A stretch of DNA of 64,000 nucleotides from Desulfobacteraceae bacterium (GTDB lineage: Bacteria > Desulfobacterota > Desulfobacteria > Desulfobacterales > Desulfosalsimonadaceae). Below are positions 52,285 through 61,794 of the stretch, one piece after another. The position numbers were made by a program, and so were the translations under genes. Each line of letters opens with the position of its first letter. The first letter of the stretch is position 1. The notes under the pieces are model-generated. The model was not told the DNA's origin and did not search any database. It worked only from the letters and a program-made list of their open reading frames with translations. The stretch covers positions 1-64,000 of the forward strand of contig JAABSH010000001.1 in NCBI GenBank assembly GCA_011390465.1, read 5' to 3'.

Positions 52285-54693
52285 TTAAAGGAATAACGGT
52301 TTGCCTGTTTTCATGATGTGCTCAGCCATTTTCTGTGTATTTTCCGTCCGCCACAGATCAACAAAGGCTTCTCTTTCAAGCTTCATCAGGTGTTCTTCCG
52401 TCACAGGTGTACCCTGTTTCACATCGCCGCCGGCCATACATACCGCTGCTTTCTTGGCAATAAATTCCATGTGCGGGGTAATGTAGCCGCCGGATTTCAT
52501 GTTGTTCATTTCCGCCCACAGCATGCCCTGGGCTTCGCGGCCGAATACGACACGTTTGGATTTTCTTGGCGGTGCATAACCGTCATCCACCATTTTGAGA
52601 ACTTCTTTTTTGGCTTCACCGATAAGGTTGTCTTTATTGGCAACGATTCGGTCCGTGGGTCTTAAGAAACCGTTCTTGCGGGCGTCTGCGGCAGAAGAGG
52701 AAACTTTTGCCTGGGCCACGCACATAAACGCCTGAATAAAAAATCCGCCCAAATCGGTCACTTTGGCAGCCGGCGGCACGGATTCGATATAGTTTCTCCA
52801 CAGATGGATCATGCCGCAACCGCCAGGCACCAGACCGGCACCGATTTCAACCAGCCCCATGAAAAGGTCGGCATGGGCCACAATTCTGTCCGCAGACATG
52901 CAGGTTTCACAGCCTCCACCCAGGGTCAGCCCGTAAGGAGCCGCCACAACAGGATACGGAGAGTACTTGGTGCCCATAATTCCTTCATGAACGCCTTTGA
53001 TAAAAGAATCAATCTCATCAAACTTGCCAGCCTTTGCCAGACCCAGCATATACGCCAGGTCGCCGCCCGCGGAGAATGCACCGGGCATGCCGCCGGCCTG
53101 ATTGCCGATTACAAGGCCCACGCCGTTTTCTTCAACATATTTGCCGGCTTCCTGCATAAAATCGAGCATTTCACCATTGAGGGCGTTCATTTTTGAATGG
53201 AATTCAATGTTGAATACGCCGTCGCCCAGGTCAATCAAAGAGCAGGTCGGTACGGATTTCACCACTTTGTTGTTGGCGCGGAGATCGGCCAGAACAATGG
53301 CTTTTTCGTTGGTCTTCATTTCCTTGTATGCACCGGCGGCAAAATCAAAAAACATTCTTTTGGTGCCTTCCAGCTTATAAAAGGATGTGGCGCCGGATGC
53401 GAGCATTTTCTTCACGTTTTCCGGAACGGCCATGCCGTCGGCTTCCATCTTGGCCACGGATTTTTCAACCCCAATGGCATCCCACTGCTCAAACGGGCCC
53501 ATTTCAAAATTATAGCCCCATTTCATGGCATTGTCGATTTCAACAACCGTGTCGGAAATTTCGGGAATCCGGTTAGCGGAATAGATACAAGCCGCTGCCG
53601 TCACCTTCCATGCATATTTGGCGCCTTTGTCATCGCCGTAAACAATTGTCTGGAGTTTTTCAGCGGTTGTTTCACATTTTTTGGCTGCATCCAGGCACGG
53701 GAACGTTGGTCTGTCAAGATCAACATATTCACCGGTGGTCGGATCAATAACCTTGCGCAGGGTTTTCCATTCCGGGGTCAGTTCTTTTTTATAAAAACCA
53801 CCTTTGGTTTTGTTGCCCAGCTGGTTATTTTCCACCAATTTTTTGACAAAATCCGGAACAATAAACGTATCCCGTTCTTCATCATCAACACACAAATCAT
53901 AGGTGTTCTGGGAAACATGACTCATGGTGTCCAGGCCGACGAGATCGGAGGTCTTGAAAATAGCGGTTTTGGGCCGTCCCATGGGTGCGCCGAAAATCGC
54001 ATCCACTTCCGGGATGGTCAGGCCGTCTTCCAGCATGATCTGCATGGCCTTGCCGATGCCATGGATACCGATCCGGTTACCCACGAAATTGGGGGTATCT
54101 TTGGCCCAGACAATCCCTTTGCCTAACATTTTTTCGCCAAAGCCGGCGACAAAATCCAGCACTTCAGGAAGGGTTTTTTCACCGGGAATGAGTTCCAGCA
54201 GGTGCATGTAGCGCACAGGATTGAAAAAGTGGGTTCCCATAAAATGCTGGCACATTTCCGCGTTCAAATCCGCGGACATGTCTTTCAGGGGAATACCGGA
54301 CGTATTTGAGCTGACAATGGTACCGGGCTTTCTCACGCCTTCAATGCGTTTGAACAGTTCTTTTTTAATTTTGAGATTTTCCACAACCACTTCGACAATC
54401 CAGTCCATATCGGCCAGTTTGTCAAAATCATCTTCCAGGTTTCCGGTGGAAATCATGGGGACATCATTTTTTTTGTCATAAAACAGCGGCGGTTTTGATT
54501 TGATTGCGGCGTTCAAACCGTTATCCACCATTCTGTTTCTGGCTTTGGGGTCTTTTTTTTCTTCATCGGTCAAGTCAAACGGAACGATGTCTAAAAGCAA
54601 GACTTCCACACCGGCACTGGCCATCAGGGCTGCAATCCCTCCGCCCATGATCCCTGAACCGATAACGGCTACCTTTTTAATTCTTCTTTGCAT
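52285..54693 (-). CDS. fadB: 3-hydroxyacyl-CoA dehydrogenase/enoyl-CoA hydratase fusion
   Basis: This 802-residue bifunctional enzyme carries the two middle reactions of beta-oxidation. The dehydrogenase domain comes first: VIGSGIMGGGIAALMASAG at about 11-29 binds NAD and HFMGTHFFNPVRYMHLLELI carries the catalytic His. The hydratase/isomerase domain follows (about 480-760), with GGDLAYMLG and GGGCETCMSADRIVAHADLFMGLVEIGAGLVPG. The order resembles FadN of Bacillus, opposite to E. coli FadB. The thiolase gene follows directly. Confidence 0.92.
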   Translation of the reverse strand: MQRRIKKVAVIGSGIMGGGIAALMASAGVEVLLLDIVPFDLTDEEKKDPKARNRMVDNGLNAAIKSKPPLFYDKKNDVPMISTGNLEDDFDKLADMDWIVEVVVENLKIKKELFKRIEGVRKPGTIVSSNTSGIPLKDMSADLNAEMCQHFMGTHFFNPVRYMHLLELIPGEKTLPEVLDFVAGFGEKMLGKGIVWAKDTPNFVGNRIGIHGIGKAMQIMLEDGLTIPEVDAIFGAPMGRPKTAIFKTSDLVGLDTMSHVSQNTYDLCVDDEERDTFIVPDFVKKLVENNQLGNKTKGGFYKKELTPEWKTLRKVIDPTTGEYVDLDRPTFPCLDAAKKCETTAEKLQTIVYGDDKGAKYAWKVTAAACIYSANRIPEISDTVVEIDNAMKWGYNFEMGPFEQWDAIGVEKSVAKMEADGMAVPENVKKMLASGATSFYKLEGTKRMFFDFAAGAYKEMKTNEKAIVLADLRANNKVVKSVPTCSLIDLGDGVFNIEFHSKMNALNGEMLDFMQEAGKYVEENGVGLVIGNQAGGMPGAFSAGGDLAYMLGLAKAGKFDEIDSFIKGVHEGIMGTKYSPYPVVAAPYGLTLGGGCETCMSADRIVAHADLFMGLVEIGAGLVPGGCGMIHLWRNYIESVPPAAKVTDLGGFFIQAFMCVAQAKVSSSAADARKNGFLRPTDRIVANKDNLIGEAKKEVLKMVDDGYAPPRKSKRVVFGREAQGMLWAEMNNMKSGGYITPHMEFIAKKAAVCMAGGDVKQGTPVTEEHLMKLEREAFVDLWRTENTQKMAEHIMKTGKPLFL

Positions 54694-54998
54694 AGTTACC
54701 TCCTGAAATATATTATGTTAAGCAATAAATGCACAAACCCCATAAAACCATTTTTCAAGCAAAGTCAAATAACTACCAAAGACTTTACAGGGGTGTCAAG
54801 AAAAATTTGTACACTGACTTTTTATCGTTATCAAACAATATCAAATACTTACTCTTTTATCCCTTGGCCGGGAATTCCCGGCCGGACGTATCTGGTCTTG
54901 ATCCGCATTGAAATTCATTTTAATTCAGGTAAATTTCATTTATATTTGCGAATGCAAACATCGCTAAAATAAAACGCCTGTCTTGGAAAGGACTTCAA
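54694..54998. other. Divergent intergenic region between fadB and lolA
   Basis: About 300 nt of AT-rich sequence that must contain promoters for the beta-oxidation operon (minus) and the lolA-nadA pair (plus). GGAGG stands just before the fadB ATG. I see no clear repeat, RNA gene or regulator palindrome. Confidence 0.5.
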
Positions 54999-55754
54999 AT
55001 GAAAAATTTTATGTTTTTTGGGGTAATTTTTATATGGTGCGCCGTTATGGCGGGTATTGTCACCCCTCAGGCAGCTGCCCAGGAACCCGACCGGGATGCC
55101 GCCCGGAAAACCGCAGACGAAACACCGCAACCCGCGGCTTCAGAAATTTCCCACGAAATGCTGCTTCAAAAGCTGGAAAAACGGTACAATGCCGCGGATT
55201 TTTCCGCGGATTTTTTTCAGGAATCCACCTTAAAAGCCATGGATATAACAGACACGGCGTCCGGAAAGGTATGGTTCAAGCATCCGGGCATGATGCGCTG
55301 GGAATATGAAACCCCGGAAAATTATGCGATTATTTCAGACGGTACCACGTTGTGGATTTACCGGCCGGAAGACAATCAGGTGGTGATCGGGGATGCCATG
55401 ACTTATTTCAGCAACGGCAAGGGCGCCAGCTTTCTGTCCAATTTCAGCCTGATTCAGGATGCCTATGCCGTCAGCCTTGCTGAGCCGGCAACCCAGAACA
55501 CAGAAAACCAGAACACCGCAAACCAGGATGGTTACACCCTGAAACTGGTGCCGATCCAGAAACAGCTGGACCTGGCGGCCATTTTTCTGAACATTGACAA
55601 CCCGAGCCTTGATATCACCAGCGTCCGGACGCTAAACGACTATGAGGACGAAACCCGCATCCTGTTCAAAAATCTGCGGTTTGAGGCACTGGATGCCGGG
55701 CTGTTTAAGTTCAACATTCCGCCGGGCGCGGACATATTAAAACTGGATGAATAA
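54999..55754 (+). CDS. lolA: Outer-membrane lipoprotein carrier protein LolA-like
   Basis: LolA ferries lipoproteins through the periplasm to the outer membrane. The 251-residue precursor has a signal peptide (about 1-29, ending AAAQ) and a mature domain with SADFFQESTLKAMDITDTASGKVWFKHPGMMRWEYETPE, the conserved LolA strand pattern. A Gln/Asn-rich insert with repeated QNT/NQ units lies near residues 166-178. The Shine-Dalgarno GGAAAGGA precedes the ATG. nadA follows 46 nt later on the same strand. Confidence 0.88.
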   Translation: MKNFMFFGVIFIWCAVMAGIVTPQAAAQEPDRDAARKTADETPQPAASEISHEMLLQKLEKRYNAADFSADFFQESTLKAMDITDTASGKVWFKHPGMMRWEYETPENYAIISDGTTLWIYRPEDNQVVIGDAMTYFSNGKGASFLSNFSLIQDAYAVSLAEPATQNTENQNTANQDGYTLKLVPIQKQLDLAAIFLNIDNPSLDITSVRTLNDYEDETRILFKNLRFEALDAGLFKFNIPPGADILKLDE

Positions 55755-55800
55755 AAATAACAAAAATTTTATTTTTACCAAAAGACATGCTTAAAGAGAT

Positions 55801-56709
55801 ATGACCATGAATCAGGACATTACAAAAAAAATCAAACAACTGGCCAAAGAAAAAAACGCCATTATTCTGGCCCACAACTATGAGCCCCCGGAAATTCAGG
55901 ATATTGCCGATCTGTGCGGGGATTCTCTGGAACTCAGCATTAAAGCGTCTCAGACCAACGCGGACATTATTGTTTTCTGCGGGGTCCGGTTCATGGCGGA
56001 AACAGCCGCTATTCTGTCGCCGGACAAAACCATCCTGCTGCCAAATCCGGATGCGGGATGCCCCATGGCAGATATGGTCTCTCCTGAAGATTTAAAAGCA
56101 AAAATCGCGTTGAATCCGTCCATACCGGTGGTCACCTATGTAAATTCAACCGCCGCGGTCAAGGCCCTCACCACTATCTGCTGTACATCCGCCAACGTGG
56201 TGCGGGTGGCCGCCAGCATCGAACAAAATGAAATGCTCATGGTGCCGGACCGGAACCTGGCCGCATATGCAGCCTCAAAAACAGACAAACTCATCCACAA
56301 ATGGAATGGGTATTGTCCGTATCATGACGCGCTCACCCCGGCACAGGTTGAAAAACAGCGGCAGGCCCACCCGGACGCCCTGTTTATGGCCCATCCGGAA
56401 TGCCGGATGGATGTGCTGAAGATGGCCGACAGGGTTGCCAGCACCTCCGGCATGCTGCGCATTGCAAAAGAATCCGAAAAAACATCCTTTATTGTGGGAA
56501 CAGAAGTGGGGCTGCTGTATCCGCTCAAAAAAGCCAACCCGGACAAAACCTTTTACCCGGCATCGCGTGCCATGCAATGCGTGGACATGAAAAAAATCAC
56601 CCTGGCGGATGTAGTGGCAAGCCTTGAAAACAACACCGGCCAAGTCCGGGTGCCCGAAGAAATCCGGGTGCCGGCCCTGGCCTCGGTGGAGCGGATGATT
56701 CGGTTATAA
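55801..56709 (+). CDS. nadA: Quinolinate synthase
   Basis: NadA condenses iminoaspartate and dihydroxyacetone phosphate into quinolinate, the NAD precursor, with a [4Fe-4S] cluster. The 302 residues are typical of the short form. [45 protein letters not shown] and the cysteines in [21 protein letters not shown]...[14 protein letters not shown] and MQCVDMKK include the cluster ligands. Its TAA stop overlaps the stop of the convergent yebC gene. nadB is not in the window. Confidence 0.95.
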   Translation: MTMNQDITKKIKQLAKEKNAIILAHNYEPPEIQDIADLCGDSLELSIKASQTNADIIVFCGVRFMAETAAILSPDKTILLPNPDAGCPMADMVSPEDLKAKIALNPSIPVVTYVNSTAAVKALTTICCTSANVVRVAASIEQNEMLMVPDRNLAAYAASKTDKLIHKWNGYCPYHDALTPAQVEKQRQAHPDALFMAHPECRMDVLKMADRVASTSGMLRIAKESEKTSFIVGTEVGLLYPLKKANPDKTFYPASRAMQCVDMKKITLADVVASLENNTGQVRVPEEIRVPALASVERMIRL

Positions 56710-57450
56710 TGATTCCATCACCTCATCCGGAATATCCGCATTGGTATAGACTTTCTGAACATCATCATTGTCATCCAGCGCATCCATCAGTTTCAGCATG
56801 GTTTCCGCTTCCTTGCCTTCCAGGCTCACGTAATTCTGGGGCAGCATGGTGACTTCGGAATCCACAATGGGCACCCCGGCGGTTTCCAGGGCTTCCTTGA
56901 CTGCTTCAAAATCATCCGGTGCGGTGATGATTTCAAAATTATCGTCATCCTCGTCTTTCACATCCTCGGCACCGGCATCCAGGGCCGTCAGCATGAGTTC
57001 CTCTTCATCCGCGTCCGCCTTTGCCACGGCCAGCCAGCCTTTTTTATCAAACATCCATGCCACGCATCCGTTTTCACCCAGGTTTCCGTTATATTTGCTG
57101 AAAAGATGGCGCACATCCGCAACGGTCCGGTTTTTGTTGTCGCTCAAAGATTCTACCAGCACGGCCACGCCGCCCGGGCCGTATCCTTCATAGGTGGTTT
57201 CCTCATAATTCACGCCTTCAAGATCACCCGTTCCTTTTTTAATGGCCCGCTCGACCTTGTCCTTGGGCAGGTTGCATCCCTTGGCTTTTAAGAGTACCTG
57301 CCGCAGCCGGGGATTGGCGTTGGGATCACCGCCGCCGAGACGGGCCGCCACAATAATTTCCTTGACCACCTTTGTAAAAATCTTTCCCCGCTTGGCATCT
57401 TCCGCGCCTTTTTTGTGTTTTATATTTGCCCACTTGCTATGTCCCGACAT
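56704..57450 (-). CDS. yebC: YebC/PmpR-family DNA-binding or translation factor
   Basis: This 248-residue protein begins [28 protein letters not shown], the family signature. It has DNA-binding relatives in Pseudomonas; YebC proteins are also reported to aid ribosomes at proline-rich stretches. The acidic middle (about 145-175) is typical. It is the last gene of the minus-strand run radA-rlmE-yebC; its stop overlaps that of nadA on the opposite strand by 3-6 nt. Confidence 0.94.
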   Translation of the reverse strand: MSGHSKWANIKHKKGAEDAKRGKIFTKVVKEIIVAARLGGGDPNANPRLRQVLLKAKGCNLPKDKVERAIKKGTGDLEGVNYEETTYEGYGPGGVAVLVESLSDNKNRTVADVRHLFSKYNGNLGENGCVAWMFDKKGWLAVAKADADEEELMLTALDAGAEDVKDEDDDNFEIITAPDDFEAVKEALETAGVPIVDSEVTMLPQNYVSLEGKEAETMLKLMDALDDNDDVQKVYTNADIPDEVMESL

Positions 57451-57474
57451 GTATTTTTCCCTCCTGTGTTTTCG

Positions 57475-58089
57475 TCAAATCCTGGTCAACCCGATCATAT
57501 AAATTTCCTTGCTTTCCTTGCGGCAGCTCCGGGGTTTGAAAATTTTATGGGTTTTAAAACTGCCGTCTACCGCATTTTTAAATGTTTCAAAATCCTCTCC
57601 CTGGAAAATCTTGCACACAAAAGCCCCCCCCACGGCCAAACTTTTTTGCGCGATGGCCAGGGCCGCCATGCACAGATCAAAAGACCGGGCCGCATCCACG
57701 TCCTTGCGCCCGGTAGTGGCCGGCGCCATATCGCTTAACACAATATTATAGCCTGAACCAATTTTTTCTTCCAGAGTTTCTTTTTCCATTTCCGCCAGCG
57801 CCAGCACATCATCTATCATCATACGGGTGTTTGCGGGAAACTTTTCCGTCACTTTTTTAAGATCCACTCCCACAACCCGGCCGTCAGCCCCCACAAGGGT
57901 TGCGGCATATTTGGCCCAGGAACCGGGCGCACACCCCAGATCCAGAACCCGGTCCCCGGCAGCGATCAATTTGAATTTCTGCTGGATTTCCTTGAGCTTA
58001 TAAACAGACCGGGCCGGAAAATGCTCTTTTTTTGCCTTTTGCGCGTAATAATCGGTCTGATAGGTATTTTTGGGTTTTCTTTTCGCCAT
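57475..58089 (-). CDS. rlmE: 23S rRNA (uridine-2'-O)-methyltransferase
   Basis: RlmE (FtsJ/RrmJ) methylates U2552 of the A-loop in the 23S rRNA of the 50S subunit. The 204 residues include YKLKEIQQKFKLI, the SAM-binding VLDLGCAPGSWAKYAATLVG, and the K-D-K-E-type residues in SDMAPATTG and the final GEDFETF segment. The start ATG overlaps the radA stop by one base (TAATG), so the two are translationally coupled. Confidence 0.95.
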   Translation of the reverse strand: MAKRKPKNTYQTDYYAQKAKKEHFPARSVYKLKEIQQKFKLIAAGDRVLDLGCAPGSWAKYAATLVGADGRVVGVDLKKVTEKFPANTRMMIDDVLALAEMEKETLEEKIGSGYNIVLSDMAPATTGRKDVDAARSFDLCMAALAIAQKSLAVGGAFVCKIFQGEDFETFKNAVDGSFKTHKIFKPRSCRKESKEIYMIGLTRI

Positions 58090-59465
58090 TAAAACAGATT
58101 ATCCATGACTTCCGATAACTTATCAATGCCAATCAACTGAATATCATTTTTATTCGTCAATTGCTTTAAACTGTTTTTCGGGACAATACACCGGGTGAAT
58201 CCCATTTTGCGGATTTCCGAAATACGGCTCTCCAGGTGGGAGACGCCCCGCACTTCGCCGGAAAGCCCGACCTCTCCGATGGGAATCAGGCCCTCGGAAA
58301 CGGGACGATCTAAAAAACTGGAGGCCACCGCCGCCACAATGCCCAGATCAACCGCGGGTTCTGATACTTTCACCCCGCCGGCCACATTCATAAAAATATC
58401 CTGCCCGGCCAGATTCAGGCCCAGTTTTTTTTCCATCACCGCCACCAGCAGCGATACCCGGTTGTAATCCAGGCCCAGCACGGTCCTGCGGGGCGTGCCA
58501 AACCCCGCGCTGCTGATCAGGGCCTGCAATTCCACCAGAATGGGCCGGGTCCCTTCAATGCAGGCGGTGACCACGGAACCCGGGGTATCCGCGGCCCGCT
58601 CCGCCAGAAAAATGGCAGACGGATTTCTGACCTCTGCCAGTCCGGTCTCCGTCATTTCAAACACACCGATTTCATTGGTGGAGCCGAACCGGTTTTTCAC
58701 GGCCCTGAGAATCCGGAACTCATGGTTCTGGTCCCCTTCAAAATACAGCACCGTATCCACCATGTGCTCCATAATCCGGGGGCCGGCAATGGATCCGTCT
58801 TTTGTCACATGACCGATCAGAAACGTGGGGATGCCGCTCTTTTTGGCCATGACCATCAGTTTCATGGTGGCCTCCCGCACCTGGCTGACACTGCCCGGGG
58901 CGGACGGAGCCTCCGGGCTGAACATGGTCTGGATGGAATCCACCACCAGGGCATCGGGCTCGACAGATTCCGTCATTTCCAGAATCGCGTCAATATTAAT
59001 TTCAGACACCACCAGCATCCCCGGAGATATGGCTGCCAGCCGGCGGCTGCGCATTTTGATCTGGCGGACAGACTCTTCTCCGGACACATACAGGATTTTT
59101 TTGTCCTGCCGGGCCAGCCCGTGGATCACCTGAAGCAGCAGCGTGGATTTGCCGATGCCGGGATCGCCGCCGATGAGCACCAGACTGCCGGCCACCATCC
59201 CGCCGCCCAGAACGCGGTCAAACTCATGAATGCCGGTCAGGACGCGGTCCTCCTCTTCATCCAGTGCCACTGCGTCAATGGGCACGGGCTCGGGTTTTGC
59301 CAAAAACTGACCGTTGCGGCCGCCGTAATTTCCCCGGCCGCCGGCCGGCGCACTGCGCTCCTCCACAAAAGAATCCCAGCCCCCGCATTCCGGGCACCGG
59401 CCAAGCCATTTGGGGGTTTTATACCCGCATTCCCGGCAGCAGTAAATTATTTTTGTTTTTTTCAT
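58089..59465 (-). CDS. radA: DNA repair protein RadA
   Basis: RadA promotes branch migration in recombination. The 458-residue protein has an N-terminal zinc finger (CCRECGYKTPKWLGRCPECGGW, about 10-31), a RecA-like ATPase with Walker A GGDPGIGKSTLL near 97-108, the family-specific KNRFG motif near 258 and a C-terminal Lon-like domain. The order radA-rlmE-yebC runs in one operon, divergent from the PHP phosphatase. Confidence 0.95.
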   Translation of the reverse strand: MKKTKIIYCCRECGYKTPKWLGRCPECGGWDSFVEERSAPAGGRGNYGGRNGQFLAKPEPVPIDAVALDEEEDRVLTGIHEFDRVLGGGMVAGSLVLIGGDPGIGKSTLLLQVIHGLARQDKKILYVSGEESVRQIKMRSRRLAAISPGMLVVSEINIDAILEMTESVEPDALVVDSIQTMFSPEAPSAPGSVSQVREATMKLMVMAKKSGIPTFLIGHVTKDGSIAGPRIMEHMVDTVLYFEGDQNHEFRILRAVKNRFGSTNEIGVFEMTETGLAEVRNPSAIFLAERAADTPGSVVTACIEGTRPILVELQALISSAGFGTPRRTVLGLDYNRVSLLVAVMEKKLGLNLAGQDIFMNVAGGVKVSEPAVDLGIVAAVASSFLDRPVSEGLIPIGEVGLSGEVRGVSHLESRISEIRKMGFTRCIVPKNSLKQLTNKNDIQLIGIDKLSEVMDNLF

Positions 59466-59569
59466 TGCTTGATTCCGGTTCAGATTATGCGTATAATTTT
59501 TTTATTTATTTTCTTACAACCGGCAACACAGAAATTGGAAGCTGGATATGACATCCATTTTACTTATTC

Positions 59570-60385
59570 ATGCTTGATTACCACGTTCACACATCCCTTT
59601 GCAACCATGCAAACGGCACCATGGACCAGTATATCCGGAAAGCCATCAGCGCCGGGCTCTCGGAAATCTGTTTTCTGGATCATCTGACCCTTCATAAACG
59701 GGGACGGCACATGTCCATGACCCCGGCGGATGTGCCGCTTTACTACCAGAGTGTGCGCCGCCTGGGGCAGACGTATAAAAACGACATTCAGGTAAAAGCC
59801 GGCCTGGAGGTGGATTACGACCCGGAAAACGCCGCCTTTATTGAAAAAATTATTCAACCCCTGGATTTTGATGTTATCGGCGGCTCTGTTCATTTTATTG
59901 ATGCCATCAACATTGTCAGTTCCAAAGACACTGAATTGCGGGAGCAGGAATCCATAGACGTGATCTGCACCCGTTATCTTTTTCTGATGGAAGAAATGGT
60001 GGAAAATATGGACCTGGACATTATCTGCCACCTGGATGTCACCAAAAAATTCGGCCGTCGGCCAGGGGCCGGGGTGCAAAAAAAATTTAACGCGCTCTTG
60101 ACCGCTGTCCGCGAAAAAAATCTATCGGTTGAATTAAATACCAGCGGCGCTGACCACGCAGCCGGGGAATTTTATCCAGCCCCGGACCTGGTTAAAACCT
60201 GCCGCGAAAAAAATATCCGGATGACCCTGGGATCTGACGCCCATGCGCCTGAACAGGTGGCCCGGCACTTCAGCCATGCCATTTCTCTGCTGAAAGCTGC
60301 GGGGCTTAAAAGCATTTCCGGATTTCACCGGCGGGTGCCCTATGATGTGCCGCTGCCCGGGAGCCAAAAACCGCAAACAACCTGA
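59570..60385 (+). CDS. hisK: PHP-domain histidinol-phosphatase
   Basis: This 271-residue PHP protein probably dephosphorylates histidinol phosphate. DYHVHTSLCNHANGTMDQYIRKAISAG begins the metal-binding fold; further ligands are in FLDHLTLH, EVDYDPEN, GSVHFID and TLGSDAHAPE. HisC and HisD are elsewhere in the window, so the assignment is plausible, but PHP proteins also include polymerases' accessory and other phosphoesterases. The start at ATG 59570 lacks a good Shine-Dalgarno. The transglycosylase gene follows at 13 nt. Confidence 0.8.
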   Translation: MLDYHVHTSLCNHANGTMDQYIRKAISAGLSEICFLDHLTLHKRGRHMSMTPADVPLYYQSVRRLGQTYKNDIQVKAGLEVDYDPENAAFIEKIIQPLDFDVIGGSVHFIDAINIVSSKDTELREQESIDVICTRYLFLMEEMVENMDLDIICHLDVTKKFGRRPGAGVQKKFNALLTAVREKNLSVELNTSGADHAAGEFYPAPDLVKTCREKNIRMTLGSDAHAPEQVARHFSHAISLLKAAGLKSISGFHRRVPYDVPLPGSQKPQTT

Positions 60386-60398
60386 AACGGAGGTATGT

Positions 60399-61343
60399 GT
60401 GAAAAAAAATCAGCCCCTGCCAGTAAACAGTGGATCCGGGCTCAGCAACCGGAAACCCGGCCGGCTTGTTGTCCTTTGTCTTGTTTTTCTTGTTTTTCTT
60501 GTCTGCGCTGCTTTGCCTGCGGATGCCCGCGCTGCTGATGCCGGCATCAGCTTTCAGTCCCTCAAGGCTCAGTTAATCAGCGATAAAGCCGCGGGCCTCC
60601 CCGAAGGCCGAATCAATGATATCTATAGCAATTCCGGGGTTTTTTTTGATATCAAAGGGGTTTCATCCTATTTCCGGCACCAGGAAAGCAAACTGAATTA
60701 TGATCAGTTTCTGTCTGCCACCTCCATCCGGAAAGCAGCCGATTACATGCGCAGAAATCATGCCGCACTTTTAAAAGCGGAAATGGATTACGGTGTTGAC
60801 AAGGAAGTGATTACCGCCATCCTGCTGGTGGAAACCCGGCTGGGGGCGTATGTGGGCAACCGGCCGGTGCTCAGCATCCTGTCTACCATGGCAGCCCTTG
60901 CGGACAAAAAAATCCGGGACCGGTTCTGGGAAAAAATTCCGGAAAAAAACCGGGTGACAAGGGCGGAATACGAAAAAAAAGCCGCTCAAAAAGCAAAATG
61001 GGCCTACAGGGAACTTGTCGCCTTTCTCACCTATGTGGAAAAAGAAGGCATGGCTCCCCGGGCCATTAACGATATCAACGGATCTTATGCCGGCGCCATG
61101 GGGCTTGCCCAGTTTATGCCCAGCAATATCCTTATCCTGGCCAAAGACGGTAACAACGATGGCAGCATCAACCTGTTTCATCACGAAGACGCCATTAGCA
61201 GCATTGCCAATTACCTGAGGCATTATGGATGGGAGCCCGGCATTTCACGGGAAGCGGCCGGGAAAGTGGTTTATCACTACAACCACAGTTCCTATTATGT
61301 GGATACGGTTTTAAAAATCGCTGAAAAACTGAAAACATCCTGA
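60399..61343 (+). CDS. Lytic murein transglycosylase, MltB-like
   Basis: This enzyme cleaves peptidoglycan glycan strands in the periplasm. The start GTG at 60399 is chosen because CGGAGG lies 5 nt upstream; the longer ATG frame overlaps the preceding gene. That gives 314 residues, with a signal peptide (about 20-45, ending ADARAAD). The catalytic Glu is in AILLVETRLGAYVG and the substrate groove in NGSYAGAMGLAQFMPSN. No lipobox Cys follows the signal, so it is probably soluble, unlike E. coli MltB. Confidence 0.9.
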   Translation: MKKNQPLPVNSGSGLSNRKPGRLVVLCLVFLVFLVCAALPADARAADAGISFQSLKAQLISDKAAGLPEGRINDIYSNSGVFFDIKGVSSYFRHQESKLNYDQFLSATSIRKAADYMRRNHAALLKAEMDYGVDKEVITAILLVETRLGAYVGNRPVLSILSTMAALADKKIRDRFWEKIPEKNRVTRAEYEKKAAQKAKWAYRELVAFLTYVEKEGMAPRAINDINGSYAGAMGLAQFMPSNILILAKDGNNDGSINLFHHEDAISSIANYLRHYGWEPGISREAAGKVVYHYNHSSYYVDTVLKIAEKLKTS

Positions 61344-61361
61344 CAAGACCAAAGGAGTTGA

Positions 61362-61574
61362 ATGGAAATTAAAACCACTGTCTTCATCGTCGCCCTGACC
61401 ATACCGTTTTTTCTGCTGACCATCTGGATGCTGGTGGACATCTCCATGAAAAAATTCCGCACCCCGGCGGAAAAGGGCGCGTGGTGGATTATTACCCTGA
61501 CCCCTTTTATCGGCTGGCTCATCTATCTGATTTTCGGGTTCCGGCGGGGCAAAAAACCGGATACCGCCTGCTAA
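61362..61574 (+). CDS. Small two-helix membrane protein, cardiolipin-synthase N-terminal-like
   Basis: This 70-residue protein has two membrane helices (about 7-26 and 43-59) and a basic loop. The WMLVDISMKK...WWIITLTPFIGWLIYLIFGFRRG pattern matches the N-terminal domain (PLDc_N-like) of cardiolipin synthases, found alone in many small proteins. The role is unknown. It has AAAGGAG upstream of ATG and follows the transglycosylase gene by 18 nt. Confidence 0.75.
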   Translation: MEIKTTVFIVALTIPFFLLTIWMLVDISMKKFRTPAEKGAWWIITLTPFIGWLIYLIFGFRRGKKPDTAC

Positions 61575-61582
61575 AATACTAT

Positions 61583-61611
61583 TTGACAAAATTTCTTCGT
61601 CCAAATATGTA
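61583..61611 (+). promoter_or_regulatory. Candidate promoter of tRNA-Glu(CUC)
   Basis: TTGACA (61583-61588) followed after 17 nt by TATGTA lies 70 nt upstream of the tRNA gene. The -35 is perfect and the -10 is weak. Confidence 0.4.
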
Positions 61612-61680
61612 TGGGATCGATTTTGATTGATCCTGCCGGAAGATCAAATTTCCGTGCGGTTTCAGCATATTTCCAGAAAT

Positions 61681-61756
61681 GGCCCCATCGTCTAGTGGTT
61701 CAGGACGCCGGCCTCTCACGCCGGTAACACGGGTTCGAATCCCGTTGGGGTCACCA
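61681..61756 (+). tRNA. tRNA-Glu, anticodon CUC
   Basis: The sequence folds as a full cloverleaf: 7-bp acceptor stem GGCCCCA/TGGGGTC (one G-U), an anticodon loop CTCTCAC with anticodon CTC, T loop GTTCGAATC and encoded CCA at the 3' end. CTC reads GAG. A second glutamate tRNA with anticodon UUC is 1.5 kb away on the opposite strand. Confidence 0.97.
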
Positions 61757-61794
61757 CTTTTTTTCCTGCTTACCATCTGTTTAAAGTAAATTTA

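Noticed and set aside
61579-61776. Minus-strand frame reading DPNGIRTRVTGVRGRRPEPLDD
   Set aside because: It is the antisense of tRNA-Glu, a well-known source of false protein calls.
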